From positions 434,001 to 498,000 of the forward strand of contig NZ_JAILYJ010000001.1 of NCBI RefSeq assembly GCF_019793465.1: a stretch of DNA of 64,000 nucleotides, written 5' to 3'. The notes below the pieces were generated by a model, which made no database searches, was not told the origin of the DNA, and saw only the letters and a list, made by a program, of their open reading frames with translations. Each line of letters starts with the position of its first letter. Positions within the stretch are counted from its first letter, which is position 1. The position numbers were made by a program, and so were the translations under genes. This document shows, in pieces, positions 40,292-49,434 of this stretch. The stretch is from Rhizobium croatiense. GTDB taxonomy: Bacteria; Pseudomonadota; Alphaproteobacteria; Rhizobiales; Rhizobiaceae.

Positions 40292-40432
40292 GCATCAATC
40301 TCCTTGGTATGATTCCGCGATCTAGTCTATGAAACAGACTAGTAGGCTTGGTCTAGGACAGCGCGAAATGCCCGGCAAGAAGGCAGTTTTCAGTGCCAAG
40401 GTCAGCGCGCGTTGACCGAGAAGGAGGAAGCG

Positions 40433-40804
40433 ATGCCCGGCAAAACCGATCCGGCGGAAGAGCGGCCCGGGGCAGGATGCCCGATCAGGGGCGTGCTCGA
40501 CCGCATCGGCGATCAATGGAGCCTGCTGACGCTCGAAGCGCTGGAAACCGAGAAAAAGCGCTTCAACGCGTTGCTGCGCGAGATCGGCGACATCTCCAAA
40601 CAGATGCTCTCCAAGACGCTGCGGCATCTGGAGCAGGACGGCTATATCAGGCGCACCGTCTATCCCGAGGTTCCCCCGCGCGTGGAATATGAGCTGACAG
40701 AACTCGGCCGATCCTTCCTCGCTCCCATGAAAACCCTAATCGCATGGGCCGAGCAGAACCATCCCGAGATCATTCGATCGCGGCTACGGCACGACGCCGA
40801 GTAG
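40433..40804 (+). CDS. HxlR-family transcriptional regulator
   Basis: 123 residues. CPIRGVLDRIGDQWSLLTLE is the family opening with its conserved Cys and Trp. The winged helix follows (FNALLREIGDISKQMLSKTL), with the wing around YIRRTVYPEVPPRVEYELT. AAGGAGGAAGCG marks the ATG at 40433; a TTG at 40412 is unlikely. The upstream region holds a TAGTCTATGAAACAGACTAG-type palindrome near 40323-40343, a plausible operator for itself and the divergent SnoaL-like gene. Confidence 0.9.
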   Translation: MPGKTDPAEERPGAGCPIRGVLDRIGDQWSLLTLEALETEKKRFNALLREIGDISKQMLSKTLRHLEQDGYIRRTVYPEVPPRVEYELTELGRSFLAPMKTLIAWAEQNHPEIIRSRLRHDAE

Positions 40805-40828
40805 GGTTGAATAGGCAAGAAGCAATGT

Positions 40829-40985
40829 CGAAGCGCGTCCTTCGAGGCTTCGGCCTGCGGCCTACGCACCTCAGGATGAGGGAGGTTGGTGGATGCCGCG
40901 CCGATAACAACGGACGTTGGAGTATCCGCCAACGCTCAGGAGAGCCTCATCCTGAGGTGCCCCGAAGGGGCCTCGAAGGACGAGG
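40829..40985. repeat. GTCCTTCGAGGC palindromic element
   Basis: Left half GCGTCCTTCGAGGCTTCGGC... ending CACCTCAGGATGAGG. The right half is its near-inverse, from CCTCATCCTGAGGTGC to GGGGCCTCGAAGGACGAG. A partial copy of the left half occurs at about 50983-51010. It is non-coding. Confidence 0.65.
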
Positions 40986-40996
40986 CGGGTGCCCGA

Positions 40997-41965
40997 TCAG
41001 GCGAGCAGCACCTTGCCGCCTGCCCGGAAGGGCAGGGCGGCTTGCAGCGCCTCGGCGATCCTTTCCAGCGGAAACACCTCCCGCACCTCGGTGGCGATCA
41101 CTTTCGCGGCGATCTGCGCCGCCACCTCGGAATAGGCGCGCTGGACATTGTCCATGGTTTCGGAATTAACCCATTCCCGGAGGTGGCAAAAGGAAAAGGT
41201 GATATCGGGATGGGAGGACCAGAAGGAATTCGGGATGCTCTGGCCCGAAAGCAGGCCGTAATGCACGAAATGGCCACCCGGCTTGAGCGCATCCGCAAGC
41301 ACCGAGGCGCGCGCGCCGCCGACGCAGTCGAGCACCGCATCGAGCCCGTGCCGGCCGGCGAGGCCTGCTGCCAGATCGCTATCCTCCCTGTCGATGACAA
41401 CAGCCTCGAGCCGGCCGCGCAGGCGCTGGCGGGATTCTTCGCTGCGAACGATCACCACCGGCTCGACGCCAGCGGCATTTGCGAGGCCGATCAGGATCGA
41501 TCCGATCGAAGAGGCGGCGGCATTGACGGCGATGCGCATGCCCGGCCTCAGCCCGATCTTGTTGTGCAGCATCAGCCAGGCGGTCATCGGGTTGACGTAG
41601 CTCGTCGCCGCCTCGAAATCGGAGAGCGCGTCCGGCACGCGCAGGCACCAGCTGGGATCGGTGTCCTTGAACTCCTGCCACCCGCCGGCGCTGCGCACCG
41701 GCAGCACGCGTGTCCCCGGTGCCAGTCCATAGACCGCTTCGCCGCAGGCTTCGACCACGCCGAAGGCTTCGAAGCCCGGAATGAAGGGCAGGGTCGTGCG
41801 GCCGGCATAGGCGCCCGAAATGGTGATGATATCGGAAGGATTGATCGAGCGGGCGAGCAGCCGCACCCGGACCTGGTCGCGCCGCAACGCCGGCAGCGGC
41901 GTCCGCTCGATCCCGACGACCTCCGGGGCCGGGCCGAATTTTCGCACGACCGCCTGATATTGCAT
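40997..41965 (-). CDS. MDR/zinc-independent alcohol dehydrogenase-like oxidoreductase (quinone reductase type)
   Basis: 322 residues. The GroES-like N-terminal domain (SINPSDIITISGAY, PFIPGFEAFGVVEACGE) and Rossmann domain (AAASSIGSILIGLANAAGVE) are those of the quinone-oxidoreductase/trans-2-enoyl reductase branch of medium-chain dehydrogenases; zinc ligands are absent. It reduces an enoyl or quinone substrate with NADPH. GGGGGATGCAA precedes the ATG at 41965; ATGs at 41980 and 41971 are in frame. It is divergent from the thioesterase gene of the acyl-CoA module and might belong with it. Confidence 0.88.
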   Translation of the reverse strand: MQYQAVVRKFGPAPEVVGIERTPLPALRRDQVRVRLLARSINPSDIITISGAYAGRTTLPFIPGFEAFGVVEACGEAVYGLAPGTRVLPVRSAGGWQEFKDTDPSWCLRVPDALSDFEAATSYVNPMTAWLMLHNKIGLRPGMRIAVNAAASSIGSILIGLANAAGVEPVVIVRSEESRQRLRGRLEAVVIDREDSDLAAGLAGRHGLDAVLDCVGGARASVLADALKPGGHFVHYGLLSGQSIPNSFWSSHPDITFSFCHLREWVNSETMDNVQRAYSEVAAQIAAKVIATEVREVFPLERIAEALQAALPFRAGGKVLLA

Positions 41966-42019
41966 TTGCATCCCCCACATACTCGCGGTTAGAACAGCCC
42001 ACCAATTTTGGGTGATCGA

Positions 42020-42436
42020 ATGAGCGTTGACGACAGGCCTTTAGCATCGTTCCGGGTCTCGATGCGAGACATCGACATCTATGGCCATGTCCACAATTCG
42101 GTCTACCTCGACTATTGCGAGGATGCCGTCGTCGAGTTCCTCAGGCACCGCGAGATCCTCGGCCATTTCCGCCACACCACCTCGGGTGTCGCCTATCACG
42201 TCAAGAAGGCTGAGATCACCTTTCATAACCCGATCGACGTCGACGATGTCGTCGAGGCGAAGGTCGCCGTCGAAAAGATCGGGCGCACGAGCCTCGCCTT
42301 TGCGATCGAACTCTTTCGCCGGCGCGACGGCGCCCATTGCGCATCGGCCGGCCTCGTCTGGGTCTGCGTCGGCCTTTCCGACAGCCGCCCAACGCCGATC
42401 CCGGAGGCGACCAGAGCCGCCTTGTCGCAGGGCTGA
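42020..42436 (+). CDS. Acyl-CoA thioesterase (4-hydroxybenzoyl-CoA type hotdog)
   Basis: 138 residues. The hotdog signature RDIDIYGHVHNSVYLDYCED includes the catalytic Asp region and the His/Asn pair before the long helix; the beta-sheet core follows to LVWVCVGLSD. It hydrolyses acyl-CoA thioesters. An ATG 12 bp after a TTG was chosen. It is the first gene of a compact three-gene operon with the AMP ligase (3-bp gap) and thiolase (overlap). Confidence 0.88.
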   Translation: MSVDDRPLASFRVSMRDIDIYGHVHNSVYLDYCEDAVVEFLRHREILGHFRHTTSGVAYHVKKAEITFHNPIDVDDVVEAKVAVEKIGRTSLAFAIELFRRRDGAHCASAGLVWVCVGLSDSRPTPIPEATRAALSQG

Positions 42437-42439
42437 TCC

Positions 42440-43960
42440 ATGCCGATCCATGCAGAGCTGCGTCGACATGCCATGGGGAGACCGGACAAGCCGGCTGTGG
42501 TGATCGACGGCGCCGCGCTCAGCTACGGCGAACTCCACGCGCGCTCGCGGGCGATCTATCGCTTTTTCCAGGGGCTTCCCGGCACGAATCGCCGCACGAT
42601 CGATCTGCCCGGCGTCGAGAAGCTCGTTGCGCTCAGCCTCGGCAATCATCTCGGCTTTGCCGAATATTTCGTCGCCGCCACCGCCTTGCCGAATGCCTGC
42701 GCCATCATCGACCCGATGATGCCGGCGGAAAGGATCGAGCGCATTCTGCAGCGCCTCGCGCCTGATGTGCTTGTCGCCGACGACGAGGCGAGCCCAAGTG
42801 CGGAGATCGGCCGCCGGCTCGGCATATCGGTCGTCATCGCCGGAGCCGAGCCCTTCGATCTCACCGCACCGGGCGAGGATCTGCCGGATGCAGATGGCAT
42901 CTTCCTGATCGGCTTCACCTCGGGCACTACCGCCGAGCCGAAAGCCTATTACCGCTCGCGCGAACAGTGGCGCCGGAGCCTCGATCGGGGACGGCTGGTT
43001 TTCGAACTCCAGAACGCGCCCTCGACCCTCTGTCCCGGCGCCCTGGCACATGGCCTGGCGCTTTACGCCCTGGTGGAAGCGTTCGATGCCGGCGCGACCT
43101 TCCATTCGCTGCGAAAGTGGGATGCCGGCGCGGTCGCCCGCACGCTCGCCTCAGAAGAGATCGAACGGCTGGTCGCCGTGCCGACCCATATAGCCGGTAT
43201 TGCCCGGGCATGGGCAGGCGAGCCTACGCTCGACTGCCTGCGCGACGTGCTGACCGCCGGCGCCAAGCTGAACCTCAACGAGGTCGAATCCATGCGCCGC
43301 CTCTTTCCCAAGGCGCGCATCCGGGAATATTACGGCGCATCCGAGATCGGTTTCATGACGGTCTCGACGCTTGCCGGCGGCGAGACCGATTTTCCGATCG
43401 ACCGGGTGGGGCAAGCCTATCCCGGCGTTGCGATCACTATCCGCGACCCTGAGGAAAACGATGTCGGCATCGACGTGCCGGGCACCATCTTCGTCAACAG
43501 CGACCTGATCGCCGACGGCTATCTCTGGGGCGACGACGGACAGGCGTTCCGGGTGACACCGGCCGGCGCTACCGTCGGCGATCTCGGCGAGATCGACGCC
43601 AACGGTATGCTGCGGGTGATCGGCCGGGCCGGCGGCATGATGATTTCGGGCGGCAACAACGTCTATCCCGCCGAAGTCGAGAGCGCGCTGAAGACCTGCC
43701 CCGGCGTCGAGGAAGCCGTCGTCTTCGGCCTGCCGGATGCCTATTACGGCCAGAGGATCGTTGCCGTCGTTTCCGGCGAGGCGATCGACGCGAAAATTCT
43801 GGCCGAGCATTGCGCGGGCAAGCTTGCAAGGTTCAAGATCCCCAGGCAATTCTACCAGATCGGCGCCTGGCCGATGACGAGCAGCGGCAAGATCGCGCGC
43901 GGCCAGGTGCAGGCATCGGTCATTTCGGGAGACGGCCTTGTCCTACGCCTATCAGCCTGA
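42440..43960 (+). CDS. AMP-binding acyl-CoA synthetase family protein
   Basis: 506 residues of the ANL superfamily. The phosphate-binding loop reads FTSGTTAEPKAYYRS, A5 is YYGASEIG, A7 is GDLGEIDANG, and A10 has the catalytic Lys in SSGKIARGQ. The family activates a carboxylic acid as acyl-AMP and transfers it to CoA (or a carrier). TSGTTAEPKAYY differs from the usual TSGTTGxPK, as in several short fatty-acid or aryl-acid ligases. It lies between thioesterase and thiolase genes, so it probably feeds acyl-CoA to the thiolase. The substrate is not evident. Confidence 0.92.
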   Translation: MPIHAELRRHAMGRPDKPAVVIDGAALSYGELHARSRAIYRFFQGLPGTNRRTIDLPGVEKLVALSLGNHLGFAEYFVAATALPNACAIIDPMMPAERIERILQRLAPDVLVADDEASPSAEIGRRLGISVVIAGAEPFDLTAPGEDLPDADGIFLIGFTSGTTAEPKAYYRSREQWRRSLDRGRLVFELQNAPSTLCPGALAHGLALYALVEAFDAGATFHSLRKWDAGAVARTLASEEIERLVAVPTHIAGIARAWAGEPTLDCLRDVLTAGAKLNLNEVESMRRLFPKARIREYYGASEIGFMTVSTLAGGETDFPIDRVGQAYPGVAITIRDPEENDVGIDVPGTIFVNSDLIADGYLWGDDGQAFRVTPAGATVGDLGEIDANGMLRVIGRAGGMMISGGNNVYPAEVESALKTCPGVEEAVVFGLPDAYYGQRIVAVVSGEAIDAKILAEHCAGKLARFKIPRQFYQIGAWPMTSSGKIARGQVQASVISGDGLVLRLSA

Positions 43961-45131
43961 CGAGGATTGGCAGCCGGTCGTGGTCGCCGCCTACCGCACG
44001 CCGATCGGCCGGGCCTTCGGCTCGCTTGCGACGGTCGCCTCCGAAGACCTGCTCGCGCCGATCATCCGCCGCATCGTTGCCGAGACGGGCATCGCGTCCG
44101 AAGCCATAGACGACGTGCTGGTCGGCAATGCGGCCGGCGGCGGCGGCAATATCGCGCGGCTCGCCGCCCTTTCCGCCGGCTTGCCGATCGCCGTTCCGGG
44201 CGTCGCTATCGACCGGCAATGCGGCTCCGGCCTCGAAGCGATCATAATGGCCGCCCGGCTGATCCAGGCAAAGGCCGGTTCCTGCTTTCTGGCCGGCGGC
44301 GTCGAGAGCGTCAGCACCGCGCCATGGCGGGCCGAAAGGCCGAAAGCCAATGGCGCCCTGCCGCGTTTCTACGGTCGCGCCCGGTTTTCCCCCGATGCAA
44401 TCGGCGATCCCGAGATGGGTGTCGCCGCCGAAAACGTCGCCCGCGCGTACGGCATCACGCGCCAGCGGCAGGATGAATTCGCCCTGCACAGCCACCGGCT
44501 CGCCGTCAAGGCAGCCGAAGCCGGCCTCTTCCGGCCGGAAATCGTCGAGATTTCCACCGGCCAGGGGCTGGTGGAAAGGGACGAATGCCCGCGCCCCACG
44601 ACATCGATGGAAGCGCTGGCAAACCTCAAGCCCGTCTTCCTGACCGACGGCTCGGTGACGGCGGGCAATGCCTGCCCGCTCAATGACGGCGCCTGCCTGG
44701 TGCTCGTCATTAGCCGCGGCATGGCCAGACGCCTCGGCATTAAAAAGGGTCTCGCCTTCATCGACAGCGCTGCCGCCGGCGTCGACCCCAACCTGCTCGG
44801 CATCGGCCCGGTCGCCTCGACCAAAAAGCTGCTGCAGCGCCAGCCCGACCTCTCGCTTTCCGGGATCGGCGCCATCGAATTCAACGAGGCTTTCGCCGCC
44901 CAGGTTCTGGCATCGCTCGATCAGCTCGAAATCCCGGCGGATACGGTCAACCGGGAAGGCGGCGCCATCGCACTCGGCCATCCCTTCGGCGCATCCGGCG
45001 CGATCCTGGTGACCCGGCTCTATAGCCAGCTGATCCGCGGCGGCACTCCCGGCGCCACCGGCCTCGCCCTGATCGGCATCGGCGGCGGCATCGGGCTGAC
45101 GGCGTTGTTCGAGGTGGTCCGGCTTTCGTGA
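43938..45131 (+). CDS. Thiolase-family protein lacking the second catalytic cysteine
   Basis: 397 residues, full length. The nucleophile Cys95 in IDRQCGSGLE, NEAFA (316-320) and His348 in GGAIALGHPFG are intact. The C-terminal motif, normally LCIGGG with the acid/base Cys, reads LIGIGGG, with Gly380 in the Cys place. The protein may be impaired in Claisen condensation, act in another direction or be structural. The TTG start overlaps the synthetase gene by 23 bp and has GGGAGA upstream; no closer ATG exists. Third gene of the acyl module. Confidence 0.9.
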   Translation: MSYAYQPDEDWQPVVVAAYRTPIGRAFGSLATVASEDLLAPIIRRIVAETGIASEAIDDVLVGNAAGGGGNIARLAALSAGLPIAVPGVAIDRQCGSGLEAIIMAARLIQAKAGSCFLAGGVESVSTAPWRAERPKANGALPRFYGRARFSPDAIGDPEMGVAAENVARAYGITRQRQDEFALHSHRLAVKAAEAGLFRPEIVEISTGQGLVERDECPRPTTSMEALANLKPVFLTDGSVTAGNACPLNDGACLVLVISRGMARRLGIKKGLAFIDSAAAGVDPNLLGIGPVASTKKLLQRQPDLSLSGIGAIEFNEAFAAQVLASLDQLEIPADTVNREGGAIALGHPFGASGAILVTRLYSQLIRGGTPGATGLALIGIGGGIGLTALFEVVRLS

Positions 45132-45720
45132 TTAGGTGACGGGCATCCGCTTACCCTTAAGCCAATCGACGACATCATAGCGTCCATTTCTCTGGGAATG
45201 GTCCGCCTGTCGCTCAAGCAGGTAACAAACCCAACTCCTCTTTCGTCATGCTCGGGCTTGTCCCTGGGCTTGTCCCGAGCATCTGCCTTCGGTCGATAGG
45301 GCAGCAGATCCTCGGCACAAGGCCGAGGATGACGGCGAGTCGAGAACGAGGTTTGACGAAAAAGTGAGCCGGCGAAGTTTATCACACAGCGCGTTCTGGT
45401 GCTTATCCCGTGAGACGCGCGTTTTTGACGCCGGCGGCTGATGCCGGCGGAGGCCAAATCCTCCATTTCCGCAAAACGTTTCGACCGCAGGGCGAGCCGC
45501 CCTACTGCCTTCGCATAGGGTGACAGCGACGCAGGGAGAATGGTTCGCGGCCGCGATCCGGCGCATTCTCCTGCGCATCGGTGGCGACCGCCGGCGGCCG
45601 GGAGTTTCGCGCGGTGAGGACCCCGTACCGATGAGGTCGCTTGCCTCGCCGAGGACGCGATTTCGGCAGCCATCTTCCAGTCAACAGAGGAAAACCTCGC
45701 AGCGGACAAGGAGACTACCC
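45132..45720. other. Intergenic region with repeat copy 4; possible gene remnant
   Basis: 589 bp without a convincing gene. Minus-strand codons ending at about 45133 read YDVVDWLKGKRMPVT then stop, looking like the C-terminus of a lost gene, cut off by the palindromic repeat at 45244-45334. The remainder up to the NmrA-like gene shows no feature. Confidence 0.4.
45244..45334. repeat. CGTCATCCTCGGCC palindromic repeat, copy 4 (inverted)
   Basis: Read on the minus strand it begins CGTCATCCTCGGCCTTGTGC and continues into CTGCTGCCCTATCGACCG, as copy 1 at 30.69 kb does. It carries an extra GGGACAAGCCCA duplication near its other end. So copies 1 and 4 are inverted relative to each other. Confidence 0.75.
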
Positions 45721-46485
45721 ATGAAGATCGTCATTATCGGCGGCACCGGCCTGATCGGCTCGAAGACCGTGGAGAGATTGCGCAAGAAAGGGCATGAGGT
45801 GCTGGCCGCCTCGCCGAATACAGGCGTCGACACGATTACCGGCAAGGGCGTGGCCGAAGCGCTGGCGGGCGCTCAAGTGGTGCTCGACCTTGCGAACTCG
45901 CCCTCCTTCGAGGACAAGGCCGTTCTCGAATTCTTCCAGACCTCGGGCCGCAACCTGCTGAAGGCAGGGGCTGCCGCCGGCGTGAAGCATCATATCGCAC
46001 TCTCGATCGTCGGCATGGAGCGCCTGCAGGGCAGCGGCTACATGCGCGCCAAGATGGCGCAGGAACAGCTGATCAAGGGCTCCGGCATTCCCTATACGAT
46101 CGTGCATTCCACTCAGTTCCACGAATTCATGGCCGGCATCGCTCAGTCGAACACCGTCGGCGAGACCGTGCATCTGTCGCCGGCCTATCTGCAGCCGATC
46201 GCTTCGGACGATGTCGCCGACGTGATGGCCGACGTGGCGCTTGCCGCGCCCGTCAATGGCACGATCGAAATCGGCGGGCCTGAGAAGATCCGCCTCACTG
46301 AGATCGTGACACGCCTCTTCAGGGCAACGAACGATCCGCGCCAGGTCGTGACCGATCCGCACGCCCGCTATTTCGGCGTTGAACTCGAGGACGACTCGCT
46401 GGTGGCCGGCCCCAATGCGCGGCTCAGCCGGATGCGCTTCGAGGACTGGCTCAGCCAACAGCCGCCCCGGAAGAAGAGCGCCTGA
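45721..46485 (+). CDS. NmrA/SDR-like NAD(P)-binding protein
   Basis: 254 residues. The start IVIIGGTGLIGSKTVERLRK is a dinucleotide-binding motif of atypical SDRs. There is no YxxxK catalytic pair. YMRAKMAQEQLIKGSGIPYT and STQFHEF are typical of NmrA-like quinone-sensing or isoflavone-reductase-like proteins. AAGGAGACTACCC precedes the ATG. It lies 40 bp before the cupin gene on the same strand, probably cotranscribed. Confidence 0.88.
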   Translation: MKIVIIGGTGLIGSKTVERLRKKGHEVLAASPNTGVDTITGKGVAEALAGAQVVLDLANSPSFEDKAVLEFFQTSGRNLLKAGAAAGVKHHIALSIVGMERLQGSGYMRAKMAQEQLIKGSGIPYTIVHSTQFHEFMAGIAQSNTVGETVHLSPAYLQPIASDDVADVMADVALAAPVNGTIEIGGPEKIRLTEIVTRLFRATNDPRQVVTDPHARYFGVELEDDSLVAGPNARLSRMRFEDWLSQQPPRKKSA

Positions 46486-46525
46486 CAGGGATTTGCGCCT
46501 GTCGTATCAACTGAGGAGACCAGAC

Positions 46526-46939
46526 ATGCCAGGAAAGATCATCTCGGCGGCGGCACTCGCCCTCACCCTAGCCGCCGGCACGCAAGCGCACGCCGGGGAC
46601 AACAGAGCGAAGATAACCGTCGTTTACGATCAGAAGCTTCCCAATGTTCCCGGCAAGAGCATGAAGGCGGTGCTGGTGGAATATGCGCCCGGCGGCATGT
46701 CGCCCGGCCATACCCATCCTGACTCAGCCTTCATCTATGCCACCGTTCTCGAAGGGGCGATCCGCAGCGCGGTGAACAAGGGCCCGGAGAAAACCTATAA
46801 AGCCGGAGAAAGCTTCTCCGAATTTCCCGGCGATCATCACAGCGTCAGCGCCAATGCCAGCAAGACCGAGCCGGCAAAACTGCTGGCAGTCTTCGTGCTG
46901 GACACCACCGAAACGGAACTGACGATCGACGACAAGTAA
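46526..46939 (+). CDS. Exported cupin-domain protein
   Basis: 137 residues. The signal peptide reads MPGKIISAAALALTLAAGTQ with cleavage near AHAG. A single cupin barrel follows: GHTHPDSAFIYATVLEG gives the metal-binding His residues, and GDHHSVSANAS the second cupin motif. GAGGAGACCAGAC precedes the ATG. It is secreted to the periplasm; the reaction is unknown. It follows the NmrA-like gene and ends before a bidirectional terminator. Confidence 0.87.
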   Translation: MPGKIISAAALALTLAAGTQAHAGDNRAKITVVYDQKLPNVPGKSMKAVLVEYAPGGMSPGHTHPDSAFIYATVLEGAIRSAVNKGPEKTYKAGESFSEFPGDHHSVSANASKTEPAKLLAVFVLDTTETELTIDDK

Positions 46940-46949
46940 GCCGCCCATG

Positions 46950-46972
46950 ATGCCCGGCGGCGCCGGGCATCG
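46950..46972. terminator. Bidirectional hairpin between convergent genes
   Basis: Stem GATGCCCGGC / GCCGGGCATC with a GGC loop, in the 45-bp gap between the cupin and PLP-enzyme genes; it can serve both strands. Confidence 0.7.
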
Positions 46973-46984
46973 TCCCCCGCCGCC

Positions 46985-48268
46985 TCAGGCCGCCTGCAGC
47001 GCCAATTCCAGATCGGCGATCAGATCATCCGGATGCTCGATGCCGATCGACAGGCGGATCGTCGATTCCAGCACGCCGATCCGCTGCCTTACATCGGCGG
47101 GTACACCGGAATGCGTCATGGTCGCGGGATGGCTCGCCAGCGATTCCGTACCACCCAGGCTGACGGCAAGCTTGAAGACCTGCAGCGCGTTCAGGAATTT
47201 GAACGAGGCCGGCTGGCCGCCGCGAATGTCGAAGGAGAAGGTCGAGCCGGCGCCGCTGCATTGCGCGGCGAAGGTGCGGCCGGACGGCGATTCCGGATCG
47301 TGGTAGGGCAGGTAGTGGACCTTCTCAACCTTCGGGTGATCGCGCAGGAAATCGGCGACGGCCCGCGCATTGCTGTTTGCCCGCTCCATGCGCAGCTGCA
47401 ATGTTTCCAGCGACCGGCCGAGCATCCAGCACGAATGCGGATCGAGCTGCGTGCCGATTGCGCCGCGCAGCGCCTTGACCTGCCTGACGACAGCCTTGCG
47501 GCCGAGAACGGCCCCGGCGATCAGATCAGAATGACCGCCGACATATTTTGTCAGCGAATAAAGCGAGATGTCGGCGCCGTGCTCGATCGGCCGCTGGAAC
47601 ACCGGCCCGAGCAGGGTGTTGTCGCAGACGATGATCGGCGTATGCCCCTGCTTTGCGCCGATCGCATCGGCGACGCGCCGGATCATCGCGACATCAACCA
47701 GGCTGTTGGTCGGATTGGCGGGTGTTTCGATCAGGATGACGGAGACGCGGCCCTTGGCCACCGCCTCGTCGGCCGCCTTCTGCACCGAATTTTCGCTGAC
47801 ACCATCGGCAAAGCCGACCGCGGCGACGCCGAAATTGAGGAAGGTCTTTGCCAGCAGGGTTTCCGTGCCGCCATAGAGCGGCTGCGAATGCAGGATCGCA
47901 TCGCCCGGCCGGACGAAGGCGAACAAGGTGGTGGCGATCGCCGCCATCCCTGAGGAGAACAGCGCGCCGCTCTCCGTCTTCTCATAGACGGCGAGCCTGT
48001 CCTCGACGATCTCGCTGTTGGGATGATTGAAGCGCGAATAGACGAGGCCCGCCCCTTTGCCGGCCGGCGGCTCGCGCCGGCCCGAGACATAATCGAAGAA
48101 GTCCCGGCCATCCTCGGCGGAATTGAAGACGAAGGTGGAGGTCAGGAATACCGGCGGCTTGACCGCCCCTTCCGATAGCTCGGGGTCGTAGCCGTAGTTC
48201 AGCATCTGCGTTTCGGGATGCAGTGCGTGATTGCCGATATGCGTTTTGGAAGGATGTGGGGCGGTCAT
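46985..48268 (-). CDS. Cystathionine gamma-synthase family PLP enzyme
   Basis: 427 residues. The PLP lysine is Lys241 in [18 protein letters not shown] (105-111) and DNTLLGP are the other cofactor contacts. [10 protein letters not shown] (77-86) is the substrate-loop Tyr/Arg segment of Met-gamma-lyase/cystathionine gamma-synthase proteins. It handles gamma- or beta-elimination/replacement on sulfur amino acids; this longer subgroup (about 427 residues) is usually annotated only at family level. Single gene, convergent with the cupin gene. Confidence 0.92.
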   Translation of the reverse strand: MTAPHPSKTHIGNHALHPETQMLNYGYDPELSEGAVKPPVFLTSTFVFNSAEDGRDFFDYVSGRREPPAGKGAGLVYSRFNHPNSEIVEDRLAVYEKTESGALFSSGMAAIATTLFAFVRPGDAILHSQPLYGGTETLLAKTFLNFGVAAVGFADGVSENSVQKAADEAVAKGRVSVILIETPANPTNSLVDVAMIRRVADAIGAKQGHTPIIVCDNTLLGPVFQRPIEHGADISLYSLTKYVGGHSDLIAGAVLGRKAVVRQVKALRGAIGTQLDPHSCWMLGRSLETLQLRMERANSNARAVADFLRDHPKVEKVHYLPYHDPESPSGRTFAAQCSGAGSTFSFDIRGGQPASFKFLNALQVFKLAVSLGGTESLASHPATMTHSGVPADVRQRIGVLESTIRLSIGIEHPDDLIADLELALQAA

Positions 48269-48354
48269 GATCGTCTCCTCTGTCGAACCTGCCGAAGCAC
48301 AAAATACATCAAAACCGCATCGAAGCAGCGGGCAACAATGCCGCTCCTTAACGA

Positions 48355-49434
48355 TCAGCTTACGGTCTCGCCCAAAGTATCCGCGACATACGCCCCGCGC
48401 GCGCCCATCGGCAGTGGCTGCCCCGTCGTCGTGTCCTTGGCCGTCTGATGCTCGAGCTCGGCGTTCAGTTCCGCACCGACGATGAGGATGACGACGGAAA
48501 GCCAGATCCAGATGAGGAAGCCGATCAACGCACCGAGCGTGCCGTAGGTCGCGTTATAGTTGGCGAAATGCTCGAGATAGAAGGAGAAGCCGAGCGACAT
48601 GACGGCCCAGGCGAGCGTTGTCAGAGCTGCGCCCCATGTCATCCACCGCACTCTGGCTGGCTCGCGGCTCGGGCCGAAGCGATAGACCAGCATGACCGCA
48701 ATCACCACCACCAGCAGCAGCAGCGGCCATCTGAGAAGGAGCGCCATTTGCTCCTTGAACTGGTCGAGCCACAGAAAGGAGAGCACAAGCGGCATCACGC
48801 CGACGAGGGCAACCATGAGGACGGCGAAGACTATCGCGCATAAGGTGAAGCAGAAGCCGATTAGGTTCAGTCGCACAAGGCTCCGCTTCTCATCCTCCTC
48901 ATAGGCCACGTTCATCGCATCGAAGATCGCGAGCGTGCCGTTATGCGTGCTCCAGAGCGCGATGGCGAGACCCACGAAGAAGGTGATTCCGAGCGTGCTC
49001 TCGCGTCGTTCGATGAGCGCCTTCAGTTGGTCGGCGAGAAGGTCGAAGGCCCCCGGCGGCAGGAGGACGACCAGTTCGCGAAGATGTTCGGATATGGTGA
49101 CCGGATCGGCAACAAGTCCGTAGAGGGAGACGAGCGCCGCCAGCGCCGGAAATATCGCCAGCAGCAGATAGAAGGTCACGCCGGCGGCAATGAGCGTGAC
49201 TCGGTCGTTAAGGATCTCGTGGAAAACCCGCCAGAATACGTCACGAAGGCCGCTGAGCGGAATGGCCTCCGGTGTCGCCGCGCTGCGCCCATGATCGTCG
49301 CCGCCCCAGGCGGTATCGCTGGACAGGGCGACAGCCCCGCGCTGCCTTGCCTGGAGGACAACAAACGCGCCGATCGCTGCGGCCATCACCGTCGCCGCGA
49401 TCGAGAACCTCTTGAGGCGGAACGCATCTGCCAT
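48355..49434 (-). CDS. YihY/virulence factor BrkB family membrane protein
   Basis: 359 residues. An N-terminal anchor ([17 protein letters not shown]) and linker precede the YihY core with about six membrane segments: [20 protein letters not shown] is the family hallmark, ending in [20 protein letters not shown]. It is an inner-membrane protein of unknown activity (once taken for RNase BN). GGAGGATAGGGTA marks the ATG at 49434. Single gene. Confidence 0.92.
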   Translation of the reverse strand: MADAFRLKRFSIAATVMAAAIGAFVVLQARQRGAVALSSDTAWGGDDHGRSAATPEAIPLSGLRDVFWRVFHEILNDRVTLIAAGVTFYLLLAIFPALAALVSLYGLVADPVTISEHLRELVVLLPPGAFDLLADQLKALIERRESTLGITFFVGLAIALWSTHNGTLAIFDAMNVAYEEDEKRSLVRLNLIGFCFTLCAIVFAVLMVALVGVMPLVLSFLWLDQFKEQMALLLRWPLLLLVVVIAVMLVYRFGPSREPARVRWMTWGAALTTLAWAVMSLGFSFYLEHFANYNATYGTLGALIGFLIWIWLSVVILIVGAELNAELEHQTAKDTTTGQPLPMGARGAYVADTLGETVS

